The position numbers and the translations under genes are program-made. Shown here piece by piece: positions 9,137 to 20,120 of a DNA stretch of 47,849 nucleotides. Position 1 is the stretch's first letter, and each line of letters begins with the position of its first letter. Origin of the DNA: Phocaeicola sartorii JCM 17136 = DSM 21941 (lineage in GTDB: Bacteria > Bacteroidota > Bacteroidia > Bacteroidales > Bacteroidaceae). A model generated the notes under the pieces. That model saw only the letters and a program-made list of their open reading frames with translations. It had not been told where the DNA came from and did no database searches. The stretch lies in the NCBI RefSeq assembly GCF_000614185.1, contig NZ_BAKM01000036.1, positions 1 through 47,849 of the forward strand. Direction: 5' to 3'.

Positions 9137-9909
9137 TCAGTAATTCAACCAAAGTTTGAATGAGGAAAGTTTTTCTTCGCTGATGGTGATGGGTGATTTG
9201 TAAGGAGGGAGGACACTGATTACTATCTTGCCGTTAAAGTAAGGTTCGGCATGGTCTATGGCATCAATGCTGATAATCATCTGACGGTTTGCACGGAAGA
9301 ATTGTCCGGGGTTCAATTGTTCCATCAGTTTGTTCAGAGACAGGTCGATAATGTGTTCCTGTCCTTTTTTAGTAACGGCGAAGGTTATTTTGTTCTCAGA
9401 ATAGAAATAGGCGATATCTGCTACTTGAAGAGACCAGAAGCGGTCGGCTCCATAGATGAGAAAGCGGGTGCGGTAACGTCTGTCTTTATGTTGCAGGGTG
9501 TCTAGCAGGGTATCCAGATATTCATGGGGTTGGGGGAGGCCTTTGTTTTGCAAAGTCTCGTATTTGATGATGGCATCAAGCAGGCGTGTCTCGTCAATGG
9601 GTTTCAGTATATAATCTATGCTGTTTACGGTAAATGCACGGATGGCGTATTGGTCGTAGGCGGTCGTAAAAATAATGACAGAGGAAGGGTGTACGGCCGA
9701 AAGGAAATCGAAAGCGTTTCCATCTGCAGCTGGATATCGAGGAAGATAAGGTCGGGTTGTGGGTTTTCTTTGAACCAGGTCACGGCTTCATCCACACTGC
9801 CCGGTACGATGGTCACTGTCCATTGCGGGCGCAGACGGGTAATCATGGAATGTAGCAGGCGTGCTGCGGGTATTTCATCTTCTATAATGATTACGTTTAG
9901 TTTATTCAT
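9137..9909 (-). CDS. LytTR-family response regulator (frame broken once)
   Basis: An N-terminal receiver domain starts at MNKLNVIIIEDEIPAARLL, with the acidic pair ED near residue 11 and the phospho-acceptor Asp in LIFLDIQL. A break at about 9727 loses one base; restoring it gives LADGNAFDFLSAVHPSS, followed by the expected receiver motifs ending IDYILKPI (conserved Lys). The C-terminus is a LytTR DNA-binding domain (RFLIYGADRFWSLQVADIAYFYSEN, in part; then KLMEQLNPGQFFRANRQMIIS). Repaired length is 257 residues. Its start overlaps the stop of the kinase gene by 8 bases, so the two are co-transcribed and translationally coupled. The targets are not visible. Confidence 0.88.
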
Positions 9910-10929
9910 ATCCTAAAGGTACTTTTACGGTAAATAAATTATTTTCTTTGATGACAATGATTTCCTCGCCAAGCATCAATTTGCAGCGGTTGGAGAGATT
10001 TTTCAGTCCTACCCCGGAAAGGGAGTCATTGCTTTTTTTAGGTTGGACAGGATTACTTACTGTCAGGTAATTTGACTCTATCCCGATATGGATCCGCATG
10101 GGCTTGGCAGAGGTGATGGAGTTATGCTTGATGACATTTTCCACCAGTAGTTGCAAAGTCAGGGGGGGGAGCATGGCGTCGGAATAATCATCGGAGATGG
10201 AATATTCACAGCTGATGCAGTTTCCTAGCCGTACTTCGTGCAAAAAGAGATAGGAGGTCATAAAGTCCAGCTCTTCATTTAAAGGTACTAAGGTTTTGTC
10301 CTGGCTTTGAAGTACATAGCGGTAAACGCTGGACAAATGTTTGGTGAAACGGACAGCGTTGCCTGGATTGTATTCTATCTCGGCAATCAGTGTGTTAAGG
10401 CTGTTGAACAGGAAGTGCGGATTGAGCTGGCTTTGCAGGGCGGCATAGCGGGCTGTATTGTTCTCCTTTTGAAGTTCGGCGGTTTCCTGTTGTAGTTTCA
10501 ATGTGTTCTGAATGGAGCGGTTGGACAGAAGCAGCCCTACGATGACTAATTCTACCAGCCACACTAAAATGAGAATCCGCCAACCGCCATTGGGGAAAAT
10601 AAAGATGTTATAAGAACCTACCAGCAGTTTTCCGACAATCAGTAAACTGTAGTTCAGCAGAAAGAACAGCAGCGTTACGGCTATATAGATAAGGATGATT
10701 TTCCAGCGTCTGCGGAGATTCAGTGCGTACTGGTTGTTTAACCATGAACTGAGCCGCAGGGTGGAGTAACCGAGGACATTGAAGGCGGTGACGAAAAAGA
10801 TAAAGGCGCCTTTGGAATAGAGTATATCTGCACCTGGGGGGATAATTCGGAATAATTGGCTAGCAGGAGATAGGAAAAAACTCCTAATCCTGAAAACAAG
10901 AGGCCGTATAGTATGACATTCCATTTCAT
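9902..10929 (-). CDS. LytS/YehU-type membrane histidine kinase (frame broken once)
   Basis: It starts at ATG 10929 (MKWNVILYGLLFSGLGVFSYLLL), with four predicted membrane helices in the first 130 residues. A run of six G at 10836-10841 (plus strand) should hold seven; restoring it joins ANYSELSPP to GADILYSKGAFIFFV. A coiled linker (ELQKENNTARYAALQ) leads to a His_kinase domain with the phospho-acceptor motif QSQLNPHFLFNSLNTL. An HATPase-like end contains the N box LLVENVIKHN and G box SGVGLKNLSNR. Repaired length is 342 residues. It lies directly downstream of the RND efflux operon on the same strand, separated by 142 bases and a hairpin. The signal sensed is unknown. Confidence 0.88.
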
Positions 10930-11019
10930 GTGAACAAAGCTACGATATTTTACAGAATAATAACAGGGTGAAGGGAGATAAAATTAATATATTCCATTCA
11001 CCCGTAGGGAGGATATCTG

Positions 11020-11064
11020 TCCGGAAGCCATGACAATGCGATACTGTCATTCATGGTTTCCGGA
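11020..11064 (-). terminator. Hairpin after the efflux operon
   Basis: An imperfect long stem: 11020-11035 pairs with 11045-11064, tccggaagccatgaca against a slightly longer complementary arm. It follows the tolC-like stop and precedes the kinase gene. There is no strong T tract, so this may be a terminator or an attenuating hairpin that lets some reading into the two-component genes. Confidence 0.5.
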
Positions 11065-11071
11065 CTTTGTT

Positions 11072-12370
11072 TTAGTATTTATTCAATGCTTTCAGTAATG
11101 CGGAATAGTATCCTTGTGCGGAAACCTTGGCTTGTACATGGTTGGTTTGTGAGGCCTGCCGATAGTTCTGGGCTTCTATCACTTCCACTACTGACACCTT
11201 TCCTTCCGTATATCTTTCCAATGCCATACGTTCGTTTTCGCGGGCTTTCTCCAGTGAGCTTCCGGTCAGTTGTACTTGTTCCATTGCTTGTGATAACGAT
11301 ATGCGGGCTGTCTGTACTTCCAGGTTCACATGGTCGCTTGTCTGGTGCAGGTTATCGGTAGCGGCACCTATCCGGAAGGAAGAGGCCCGTTTTTCATTTC
11401 GCCGTTTTCCCCATTCGAAAATAGGTACAGACAACTTGGCGTAAACGGCATAGTTGGGATCAAGGTCGGATTTGAAGTTATATCCGGGTGAGGAATAGCT
11501 TCCTTCTATGCCGACATACAGTTGCGGTTTATATTTGGAGTCAGTCAGTTTCTTTGAGCTTTCGGCTATACCTATTTGGTCGTATGCCATTTTTAATTCC
11601 GGCCGGTTGGAGCCATTCTGTTCCCATAGCTGTTCATTCATTACGACGGAAGGAATGGTATCTTCCACTTCTGTTGTTTCATGAAGTTCCATGCCGATGA
11701 GTGAGTTAAGTGCCATCCTTCCTGTTTCCAGGTTACTTTTTGCCTGAAGCAACCGGTATTCGGCCTCATTCAGTTTCACTTCTGCCATAAGCAGGTCTTG
11801 TGGATCAATCAGACCTGCTTCCACCCGTTCCCGGATGGTGTTAGTCAGTGAGGCGATGGAATTCCGGTAGTCGGTGGCTACTTGCAGAAGTTCGGCACGG
11901 GCTACAGTGTTCCAGTATTGCATATCGGTTTGATAGCACACGGCGGAGCGGAAGTATTCTGCCTGGTGTGCTGCCAGACTATGTTGATGCTTTGCCATCC
12001 GGATGGTTTCCAACAGCCGTCCGCCTGTATAGACCGGTTGTAACAGGCTGAGTGAGGCACCGTATTTCATGTCCTTGCCTTCGAATGTCAGCGGGTTCTG
12101 CATACTGGGTAAGTCCAGAGTGAGCTGGATGGGATTGCCGGTGTATTGGAAGTTGGCGTCACCCGAGAGCTTGGGACGCAAATCTTTCCGGGCGGCTTTC
12201 TCCAGCTCGAGGCTTGCCGAGATATGTTTATCCGCCGCCTTCAGGTCGTGGTTGTATGCTACAGCCATCGACCTGTACTTTTCCAATAAATCACTTTGTT
12301 GGGCGAAAGTAGCGGACGGAATACTAAAAATAAAGATGAACAGTATATCAATTCTTTTCATAGGATACAT
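11072..12370 (-). CDS. TolC-family outer membrane efflux protein (RND operon)
   Basis: 432 residues. A signal peptide (MKRIDILFIFIFSIPSATFAQQ) follows either ATG 12370 or the better-looking ATG 12361. Two repeated OEP domains show long amphipathic helices (LEKYRSMAVAYNHDLKAADK, near the N-terminus, then ARENERMALERYTEGKVSVVEVIEAQNYR near the C-terminus) and the conserved SVPIFEWGKRR strand. It forms the outer membrane channel of the tripartite pump encoded just upstream on the same strand. It begins within 9-18 bases of the RND pump stop, so it is clearly in one operon. The frame is intact. Confidence 0.92.
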   Translation of the reverse strand: MYPMKRIDILFIFIFSIPSATFAQQSDLLEKYRSMAVAYNHDLKAADKHISASLELEKAARKDLRPKLSGDANFQYTGNPIQLTLDLPSMQNPLTFEGKDMKYGASLSLLQPVYTGGRLLETIRMAKHQHSLAAHQAEYFRSAVCYQTDMQYWNTVARAELLQVATDYRNSIASLTNTIRERVEAGLIDPQDLLMAEVKLNEAEYRLLQAKSNLETGRMALNSLIGMELHETTEVEDTIPSVVMNEQLWEQNGSNRPELKMAYDQIGIAESSKKLTDSKYKPQLYVGIEGSYSSPGYNFKSDLDPNYAVYAKLSVPIFEWGKRRNEKRASSFRIGAATDNLHQTSDHVNLEVQTARISLSQAMEQVQLTGSSLEKARENERMALERYTEGKVSVVEVIEAQNYRQASQTNHVQAKVSAQGYYSALLKALNKY

Positions 12371-12378
12371 ATAATCAG

Positions 12379-15300
12379 TTACTTAATCTTGTAAAACATG
12401 GCATATAGTGCCGGGGTTACGAATAACGTCAGCAATGTGGCGAACGTCAGTCCGAAGATAATGCTGCCGCCATGCCTCCAAACGCTATATCGAATAATAG
12501 CGGTACCATTCCCAGAATCGTGGTGGTAGCTGCCATCAGGACAGGCCTTGTTCTTGACACTGTGGCTTCTATGATGGCGGTATAAGGTACGATTCCACTC
12601 CGGCGCTGTATATTTATTTCATCCAGCAGTACAATTACATTTTTAATAATCATACCTAGTAATCCCAGCCATCCGGCAATGGGGAAGAAGCCGAAGTCAA
12701 ATCCGGTAAGTAGCATCCCTGCGGCAACACCGATAAGGGAGAGCGGAAGTACGCATAGAATAATGACCGGCTGGCGGAAATTACCGAATAATGCCACCAG
12801 GATCACTATGAGCATCAAGAAAGCCAAAGGGAAAAATTTGGCAATGGCCTGCATGGCTTCACCTTGGTCTTTGTGCTGGGCATCCCAAAAGAAGGTATAT
12901 CCCTTGGGCAACTCTATCGCTTCTATCTCTTTCCGTATTTCTCCGTGTACTTCGGCCATGGTGTGTCCCGGTTTTACTCCACACATGGCTGCCATGGACA
13001 ACTGACGGTTGTAGGTACGCATCTGCGGAAATTCCCAGGTGGTTTCAATCTTTTCCGTCACTTGCGACAGGGGAGCCGAATGCTCTCCGTTCCAGACAGA
13101 GAAATCACCTAAAGACTGGGCGTCCGTAATATGGACTCTTTCCGATTTCAGCAATACGGGTACTTTCTTTTCATTATCCCGATAAATACCTACGGGAGTT
13201 CCGTCACTGATGGACTTGACGGATTTCATCATTTGTGCTTTGGTGATGCCTAGCGCACCGGCTTTTACGGGGTCGTAAACGGGGCGGATCATTAAATTCA
13301 TATTTCCCCATTCATTGCGGGCGTCCGCTACTTTGGGATTACGTCTCATAATCTCTATGGCTTTTCCGGCCAGTGAATCCAATACGGCAGGATCCGGTCC
13401 AAGGAAGCGGGCCTCGATAACCGCCTCTGTCAAGGGACTCAGTTCAAACTTGTTTACTTTTATCAGAGGCTCGGGATATTTTTGACGGATGGAGTCTTGC
13501 AACAAAGCATGTAATTGTCTTGATTCTTCAGAGGAGTTGCATTTCACCAATATCTGTGCGTAGTTGGACTGAGGACCGAAAGCTACATTGGACAAATAGT
13601 AACGGGGCGGAGTACGGCTATGTAGGTGGAGACCATCTCCGTTTCTTTGTGGCCGCGGATATAATCGGCCAAGCTGCTTGCCATACGGTCTGTCTCATTG
13701 ATGTTCGTTCCTTCGGGCAGCCACATATCTATGGTGAAGTATTGCTTGTCCAGAGCTGGCACGAATACTTTGGGAATAAATTTGAAACTCCAGGCAGAGA
13801 GTATCAGCATAACGACCAATGAACTGATGGTGACTGACCGGTGGCGGAGCACCCAATGCAGGGCATTACGGAAATGGTTGTAGTATTTTCCATCGAATAA
13901 AGATGTCTTCAGTTCCTCCGGACGGGGACGACGTGCAAATTCCTGTATAAAGAAAGGAGTCTGTGTCAGAGCGAATACCCAACTGAACATCAATGAAACT
14001 CCGATAACCACTACCAATGAAGATAGCAACTCACCCGTGATATGCGGTGAATAATAAATGGGGAGGAAAGTAAGAATAGCGATGACGGTCGCCGCCAATA
14101 AAGGCAAGGCGGTAGCCGAGCAGGCACGCATGATGGCGACACGTTTCCGCATTCCGCGCTCCATATTGATTAAAGCCGAGTCTGAAACGACAATGGCGTT
14201 ATCTACCAGCATTCCCATGGCGATAATGATGGCGGCCAGTGACATCCGTTGAAGTGCGATGCCGCAAGCATCATGACAATAAGGGTAGCGAAGATGGAAA
14301 AAATCAGTCCGCTACCAATCAAGATGCCATTCTTGAATCCGATGAAAAATAATAGAATGGCTATAACAGTTAGAACAGAAATGATAAGATTCAAGATGAA
14401 TCCTTGATTGGCAACGTCTGATTCATATCCCTGGTCGTAAATAGAGGTCAGCTCATATCCTTCGGGCATGGATTGGGACAGTTCGTCAATGCGGTCTTTC
14501 ACGGCTTTGGCCATATCTACCACATTTCCGGTCGGAACAGTGGAGATGGCTACACCTATGGCCGGATTACCGTCAATGCGCATCAGATTGCTGGCAGGTG
14601 TCTGATAGCTTTCTTCTATGTGTGCAATGTCGGCAAGGCGGAAATGTTCGCCCGAGCGTGAGACGATAGTCAGGTTGCTGATATCATCCAATGAGTAGAA
14701 ATTTCCGGTAGATTCAATGCGCAGGCGGTTTTGTCCGGCGTCAATACCTCCGGCATCCACCACTTTGTTTTGCGCTTCGAAAGCGCGGGCTATGTCCGAA
14801 ATCGTGACTCCGCTTTGTGCCATGACAGACGGGCTGACTGATACGTCGATAGTGGGTGTCTGTATACCGTAGATTTCTACTTTGGCTACGTCTTTTACTT
14901 TCAGAAGCTCATTTTTAATGATCTTGGCTTCGTCCTCCAGTTCCCGATAGGTATGGCCGTTTCCGGTAAGTCCATAGAAAACGCCCAGTACATCTCCAAA
15001 GTCATCGTTGACGACAGAAGGCCCTGCTCCTGCAGGAAGTTTGCCTTGCACATCATTTACTTTGCGGCGTAATTTGTCCCAAAGCTGTTGCATTTCGTCT
15101 GCCCGGATTTCCTTCTTTACGTAAACGGTTATTTTGGAAAGTCCGGAGCGGTTCTCTGTTTTCAGATAATAAAGCTCACCCATGGATTGAATGGATTCTT
15201 CCAGAACATCGGTTACCTGGGATTGTACTTCGGAGGGGGATGCTCCGGGATAGGGAGTCAGCACGAGTGCCTGTTTGATGGTAAAGGGGGCGTCTTCCAG

Positions 15301-15402
15301 TTTTCCCATTTTGATGTAGGAGAACAGGCCGCCGGCCAATATCAATATCAACAGCAAGATAGTGACTGCTTTCTTTTGTAGAAAATATTTTACTAGTTTC
15401 AT
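12379..15402 (-). CDS. RND efflux pump, inner membrane permease (frame broken three times)
   Basis: An AcrB-like resistance-nodulation-division transporter. The N-terminal helix is MKLVKYFLQKKAVTILLLIL, followed by the first periplasmic porter domain. Further on are the helix bundle ending GILIGSGLIFSIFATLIVMM and the TM4 motif AIIIAMGMLVDNAIVVSDSA with its proton-relay Asp pair region. A second porter domain (FIPKVFVPALDKQYFTIDMWLPEGTN, in part) and a final membrane block (GWLGLLGMIIKNVIVLLDEIN) follow. Single-base losses near 14262, 13618 and 12463 break it. Repair joins LAG to IALQRMSLAA, STYIG to RTPPRYYLSN, and GGMAAA to IIFGLTFATLL, ending at a TAA at 12379. Repaired length is about 1008 residues, normal for the family. 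Substrate is unknown. Neighbours are the MFP upstream and TolC downstream. Confidence 0.92.
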
Positions 15403-15422
15403 GTCTGCTCGTTTCTTTGATT

Positions 15423-16472
15423 TTATTCGTTCTCTACACTTATTTTCATTCCGTCCGACAAGAAGCGGAGTCCGCTTGTAGCTACGGTTTCATCGGGATG
15501 TAAACCATCGGTGATGGCTATGTAGCCATTCGGCAACAAATCTCCTTTTTTTACTTTCCTTAAACTCACTTGCCGGGTGTCGGTATTTACTATCCACAAG
15601 TAATCGCCTTCTGTGGGCCGATGACAAAGAGCTGTTTGAGGAACGGCCACTCCACTAGGGGTGTCTGTTGCTATGGAAGGATTGTTTAGCCTTGCTTTTC
15701 CGGACATGCCTGCCAGTAGTTTCCCTTCTTTATTGGGGAGCAAGGCGGTCAACAGATAGGAGAGATTGTTGCGGGTTGTTCCTTTTGAGACTTCCACAAT
15801 CCGTGCTTCATATACTTTATCGGGCTGGGTGTCGAATCGTACTTGTATTGTATCTAGTGCCTGGGCTGTACGGGCAATGTCTTGAGTGACATAAATCTCC
15901 AGTTTAAGTTGGTCTATGTCAATGAAAGACATGACAGGTTCGCCAGCTTTCACTTCTTGAAATTTTTCCATATATACTTCGCCTGCATATCCATTAAATG
16001 GGGCGATAAGGCGTGTGTCTTCCAGTTCGTATGAAGCTGTGTTGAAAGTTGTTTTGGCGGTGATATAGTCTGCTTTTGCCTTTTCGTAAACACTTGCGGA
16101 GATATTGCCTTTATCATAGAGTTTTTGTATACGGTCAAATTCTGCTTTTGCCTGATGGAAGACAGCTTCGGAGCGTTCTTTGCGGATGCGGAAGTCGCGC
16201 GGGTCTATTTCGGCTATGATGCTGCCTTGTTTGTACCGGTTACCTGCATATACTTCTAAACGGTCAATGGGTCCGCCTACCCGGAAGGATAGTTCGGAAG
16301 TGCGGAAAGGCCGGGCGATGAAGGAGAATTCTTTGTCACTGTGGTGTGAGACGGGGACAGCTTGTATTGTTTTTACAATAAAGTCTTGTTTCTTTTCATG
16401 GTCTCCGGCAGCACAAGCGGAAAGTAGTGCGGCGAGCCCTGCTAATAGCATGGAATGTACGTTTATCTTCAT
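15423..16472 (-). CDS. Periplasmic membrane fusion protein of the RND pump
   Basis: Chosen start is ATG 16472 (MKINVHSMLLAGLAALLSACAAG), because it gives a lipoprotein signal peptide with a lipobox LSAC; a longer frame to 16619 adds an unlikely hydrophobic stretch. 349 residues. The order is a first barrel-sandwich half (FRVGGPIDRLEVYAGNRYKQGSIIAEID, in part), an alpha-helical hairpin (RSEAVFHQAKAEFDRIQKLY), a second half (DTRLIAPFNGYAGEVYMEKF), and a beta-barrel and membrane-proximal end (DGLHPDETVATSGLRFLSDGM). It joins pump and channel across the periplasm. It is the first gene of the operon, 20 bases before the pump gene. The frame is intact. Confidence 0.92.
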   Translation of the reverse strand: MKINVHSMLLAGLAALLSACAAGDHEKKQDFIVKTIQAVPVSHHSDKEFSFIARPFRTSELSFRVGGPIDRLEVYAGNRYKQGSIIAEIDPRDFRIRKERSEAVFHQAKAEFDRIQKLYDKGNISASVYEKAKADYITAKTTFNTASYELEDTRLIAPFNGYAGEVYMEKFQEVKAGEPVMSFIDIDQLKLEIYVTQDIARTAQALDTIQVRFDTQPDKVYEARIVEVSKGTTRNNLSYLLTALLPNKEGKLLAGMSGKARLNNPSIATDTPSGVAVPQTALCHRPTEGDYLWIVNTDTRQVSLRKVKKGDLLPNGYIAITDGLHPDETVATSGLRFLSDGMKISVENE

Positions 16473-16494
16473 ATCTTGTCTTTTAAATTTGTGG

Positions 16495-16502
16495 CAAAAG
16501 TA
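16495..16502 (-). promoter_or_regulatory. -7 promoter element for the RND efflux operon
   Basis: On the minus strand this reads TACTTTTG (TAnnTTTG), 23 bases upstream of the MFP ATG. No TTTG is found at the -33 spacing. Confidence 0.45.
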
Positions 16503-16691
16503 AGAATTGGGAGGGGAGTGGAGGTGGGAGAAGATGCCGAAGCCGGAAAAACAGGATCGGAAAAAGGAAAAACACGGCCTGAATAACTTTGTCCATGAAG
16601 TAAAAAAAGATATATTCAAGCAACTTTTTATACAGAATAGCTGTTTTTTATCAGTGAGATGATTAATTATAAACTTTTAAAAACAAAGCGT

Positions 16692-16943
16692 ATGTATTTT
16701 ATTTGGTACATTATTATCGGAATCATTGCTGGTTTTGTTGCCGGTAAGTTGATGAGGGGAGGAGGTTTCGGACTCTTTATTAATTTGCTGGTCGGTATTG
16801 TTGGCGGTGTTTTGGGAGGTTGGGTCTTCGGTTTGTTCGGTATTGCAGCAACAGGTATTATTGGCAGTCTTGTAACCTCTATTGTGGGAGCTATATTGTT
16901 GTTGTGGATTGTATCTTTGCTTAGGCGGCCTGATGTATCTTGA
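16692..16943 (+). CDS. GlsB/YeaQ/YmgE-family small membrane protein
   Basis: 83 residues from ATG 16692 (MYFIWYIIIGIIAGFVAGKLM). The frame extends up to 16659, but that adds a lysine-rich N-terminus typical of a leader read-through. It has three hydrophobic helices rich in glycine (GFGLFINLLVGIVGGVLGGW, then GIIGSLVTSIVGAILLLWIV). This is the pattern of the 'transglycosylase-associated' or GlsB/YeaQ/YmgE family, often stress-induced, of unknown biochemical role. It is single and isolated, divergent from the efflux operon and convergent with the GMP synthase pair. Confidence 0.85.
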   Translation: MYFIWYIIIGIIAGFVAGKLMRGGGFGLFINLLVGIVGGVLGGWVFGLFGIAATGIIGSLVTSIVGAILLLWIVSLLRRPDVS

Positions 16944-16990
16944 ATCAGAAGCAAAAAGGAACCGTCCTGATGGCATGTTGGTGTAAAAGA

Positions 16991-17017
16991 AATCCCGAGA
17001 CCAAGGCCTCGGGATTC
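16991..17017. terminator. Bidirectional terminator between glsB-like gene and guaA paralog
   Basis: A perfect 9-bp stem: aatcccgag at 16991-16999 pairs with ctcgggatt at 17009-17017. It lies between converging genes, with A-rich and T-rich flanks. Confidence 0.8.
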
Positions 17018-17038
17018 TATCATCTTGAAATAATTTTC

Positions 17039-18345
17039 TTATTCCCACTCAATGGTGGCATTGGGTTTGGGCGACATGTCATAACATACACGGTTGACAT
17101 TCTTCACTTCTTTCAGAATACGGTCCGTGATTTTCATCAGAATAGGCCAGTCCACCGGTTCGATAGTAGCTGTCATGGCATCTATGGTGTTGACTGCGCG
17201 GATAATAACAGGCCAGTCGAATGAACGGGCGTTGTCACGCACGCCTACTGATTTGAAGTCGGGCACTACGGTGAAGTATTGCCATACTTTCTTGTCCAAG
17301 CCTGCCAGTTGGAATTCCTCACGCAAGATGGCGTCCGATTCGCGAACAGCTTCCAGACGGTCACGAGTGATAGCGCCCAAGCAGCGTACTCCCAAACCGG
17401 GACCGGGGAACGGTTGACGATAGACCATATCGTATGGTAAGCCCAGTTCCACTCCACAGGCACGGACTTCGTCTTTGAATAACTGACGTAAAGGCTCTAC
17501 TAATTCAAACTGTAAATCCTCGGGCAAGCCCCCTACATTGTGATGGGATTTTACCATCTTTGCCGTTTTGGTACACTTTCTACGATATCGGGATAAATTG
17601 TACCTTGTCCCAAAAAGTCGATGCCATTCAGCTTACGGGCCTCTTCTTCAAACACACGAATGAATTCACCACCGATAATCTTGCGCTTTTGCTCCGGATC
17701 GGCTACATTTTCCAGCTTGCTCAGGAAACGGTCTGTAGCATCCACGTAAACCAAATTGGCATTCAACTGATTCTTGAAAACTTCAATCACAGCTTCTGAT
17801 TCGCCTTTACGCATCAATCCATGATTTACATGTACGCATACCAGATTATTGCCGATGGCTTTCAGCAACAGGGCCGCTACCACAGAACTGTCCACACCTC
17901 CGGAAAGTGCCAATAGCACTTTCTTGTCGCCTACCTGGCGGCGGATCAATTCAATCTGGTCATTGACAAAGTTTGTCATATTCCAGTTGGCTTCTGCCTT
18001 GCAGGTATCGAAAACAAACGATTTGACAGCGTTCTTTATTGCCTCCACATCATCTGTCAGTTGGGGAAGCTTCACTTCGCAGCGTGCTTTGTCATGACCG
18101 GCAGCCATTACGGGGAATCCTGCTTCGTAAACCTCGGGAAGCACATCAATATCTACTCCGTCAATCACATGGTTGGGACCGCCATTGATAATGACGCCCT
18201 TTACATTGGGCAATGCTTTCAGCTCGGCGGCTGTGATATCGTGCGGGTAAATTTCACTATATACACCCAAGGCACGAATTGCTCTGGCAAGCACGGTGTT
18301 TTCAGTACTTCCCAAATCCAGAATAACAATCATATCTTGTTTCAT
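17039..18345 (-). CDS. guaA: GMP synthase-like protein with reduced glutaminase domain (frame broken once)
   Basis: It resembles GMP synthase over the ATP-pyrophosphatase domain ([21 protein letters not shown], in part) and the dimerisation domain ([21 protein letters not shown], then [19 protein letters not shown] at the C-terminus). The N-terminal amidotransferase region is only about 115 residues. It keeps the first strands ([20 protein letters not shown] and [14 protein letters not shown]) but jumps from [14 protein letters not shown] to KSFVFDTC. The cysteine nucleophile motif and the GVQFHPE His/Glu of the neighbouring full-length copy are absent. A T4 run at 17566-17569 should be T5; restoring it gives [18 protein letters not shown]. 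Repaired length is 435 residues. It is probably ammonia-dependent or an accessory form. It follows the full-length copy by 40 bases in one operon. Confidence 0.85.
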
Positions 18346-18385
18346 TCCGTTATGTTGTTTTAAGTTATTAGTTGGTTATCTATTC

Positions 18386-19939
18386 TTATTCCCATTCAAT
18401 AGTGGCAGGCGGTTTGGACGAGATGTCATAGCATACGCGGTTCACACCTTTCACCTTATTAATGATGTCGTTTGAAACCTTGGCCATGAATTCGTAGGGA
18501 AGATGAGCCCAGTCGGCAGTCATGGCATCCGTGCTGGTTACGGCACGCAGGGCAACGGCGCGTTCGTATGTACGTTCATCACCCATTACTCCCACACTCT
18601 GTACCGGTAGCAGGATTACGCCTGCCTGCCATACCTGATGATAAAGGGAGGTCTCGTTTCCGTCCGCATCTTTCACTTTCCAGTCTCTCAATCCTTGGAT
18701 ATAGATATCATCGGCATCTTGCAGGATGCGGACTTTCTCGGGGGTGATATCGCCCAGAATACGTACGGCGAGTCCCGGTCCGGGGAATGGATGGCGTGTA
18801 ATCAGATGTTCCGGCATACCCAGTTCACGACCTACGTGCCGTACTTCATCCTTGAATAACAGGCGCAGCGGTTCACATAGTTTCAGATTCATCTTCTCAG
18901 GCAATCCACCCACATTGTGATGGCTTTTGATTACAGTGCCGGTGATGCTCAATGACTCGATACAGTCCGGATAAATGGTGCCTTGTGCCAGCCATTTCAC
19001 ATCTTTAATCTTATGGGCTTCCTCATCGAATACGTCGATAAAGCCTTTGCCGATAATCTTACGCTTCTTTTCAGGTTCTTCCACACCAGCCAGCTCGCTG
19101 AAGAATTTTTGGCTGGCATCCACTCCGATTACATTCAGCCCGAGACATTCATAATCATGAAGTACGTTTTTAAATTCATTCTTACGCAGCATGCCGTGAT
19201 CTACAAAAATACAGGTAAGGTTCTTGCCTATCGCCTTATTCAGCAATACGGCTGCTACAGATGAGTCTACTCCGCCGCTTAGTCCCAATACTACTTTGTC
19301 ATTTCCCAGTTGTGCTTTCAGTTCGGCTACAGTCGTTTCAATGAAGGATGCAGCGCTCCAGTCCTGTTTCCCTCCGCAAATATCGACTACAAAGTTTTTC
19401 AGAAGCTGGGTTCCATCTTCACTGTGGAACACTTCCGGATGGAATTGTACTCCCCATACTTTCTCTTCCTTTATCTGATAGGCAGCGATGGCTACTTTAT
19501 CTGTCGAAGCGATAATTTTGAAATTTTCGGGAATGGCGGTGATGGTATCTCCGTGGCTCATCCATACTTGTGAGTGTTCACGGACATTCTTCAATAGTGG
19601 GTTTTCTTGGTCGAAAGTGGAAAGATGCGCACGTCCGTATTCACGTGTACCGGCCGGTTCCACTTTTCCACCGTTGGTATAGGACATGAACTGTGCGCCG
19701 TAGCAGATGCCCAAAATAGGATATTTTCCGCGAATGTCACTCAAATCGACTTTAAAGGCGCTTTCATCATAAACAGAGAAAGGGCTTCCCGAAAGAATAA
19801 CGCCGATAACGGACGGATCATTGTGTGGAAATTTGTTGTAGGGCACAATCTCGCAATAAGTATTCAGTTCGCGAACGCGACGCGCTATGAGCTGTGTGGT
19901 TTGTGAACCGAAGTCGAGAATAATGATCTTTTCTTGCAT
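18386..19939 (-). CDS. guaA: GMP synthase (glutamine-hydrolysing), full length
   Basis: 517 residues. It converts XMP, ATP and glutamine to GMP. The class I glutamine amidotransferase domain comes first, with nucleophile Cys in [12 protein letters not shown] and the His/Glu pair in [10 protein letters not shown]. Then come the ATP-pyrophosphatase P-loop ([20 protein letters not shown]) and the C-terminal dimerisation domain ending PPATIEWE. The frame is intact. A promoter-like site lies just upstream at 19972-19979. The following gene is a shortened paralog, so the two share an operon. Confidence 0.97.
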   Translation of the reverse strand: MQEKIIILDFGSQTTQLIARRVRELNTYCEIVPYNKFPHNDPSVIGVILSGSPFSVYDESAFKVDLSDIRGKYPILGICYGAQFMSYTNGGKVEPAGTREYGRAHLSTFDQENPLLKNVREHSQVWMSHGDTITAIPENFKIIASTDKVAIAAYQIKEEKVWGVQFHPEVFHSEDGTQLLKNFVVDICGGKQDWSAASFIETTVAELKAQLGNDKVVLGLSGGVDSSVAAVLLNKAIGKNLTCIFVDHGMLRKNEFKNVLHDYECLGLNVIGVDASQKFFSELAGVEEPEKKRKIIGKGFIDVFDEEAHKIKDVKWLAQGTIYPDCIESLSITGTVIKSHHNVGGLPEKMNLKLCEPLRLLFKDEVRHVGRELGMPEHLITRHPFPGPGLAVRILGDITPEKVRILQDADDIYIQGLRDWKVKDADGNETSLYHQVWQAGVILLPVQSVGVMGDERTYERAVALRAVTSTDAMTADWAHLPYEFMAKVSNDIINKVKGVNRVCYDISSKPPATIEWE

Positions 19940-19971
19940 ATATTATAAGATATGTAAATGATTTCGTGCCG

Positions 19972-19979
19972 CAAAGATA
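19972..19979 (-). promoter_or_regulatory. -7 promoter element for guaA operon
   Basis: On the minus strand this reads TATCTTTG (TAnnTTTG), 33 bases upstream of the guaA ATG. Confidence 0.5.
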
Positions 19980-20120
19980 CTCAGAAAAAATAAAAATCCG
20001 TCATGCTGTTACGGCTTTTTATAATTGAATTGAAAAAACTTAGTTCTTCCTGCTTTCTTGTAGGGGAATAGGCAAAAAAAGATGGGTCTGTTTGGAAAAT
20101 GCCGGCTGGTTATGTAAGTC

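Noticed and set aside
17039..18345. The short guaA glutaminase region as another sequencing deletion
   Set aside because: About 80 residues are missing in frame with smooth joining and no nearby frame change, unlike the one-base losses.
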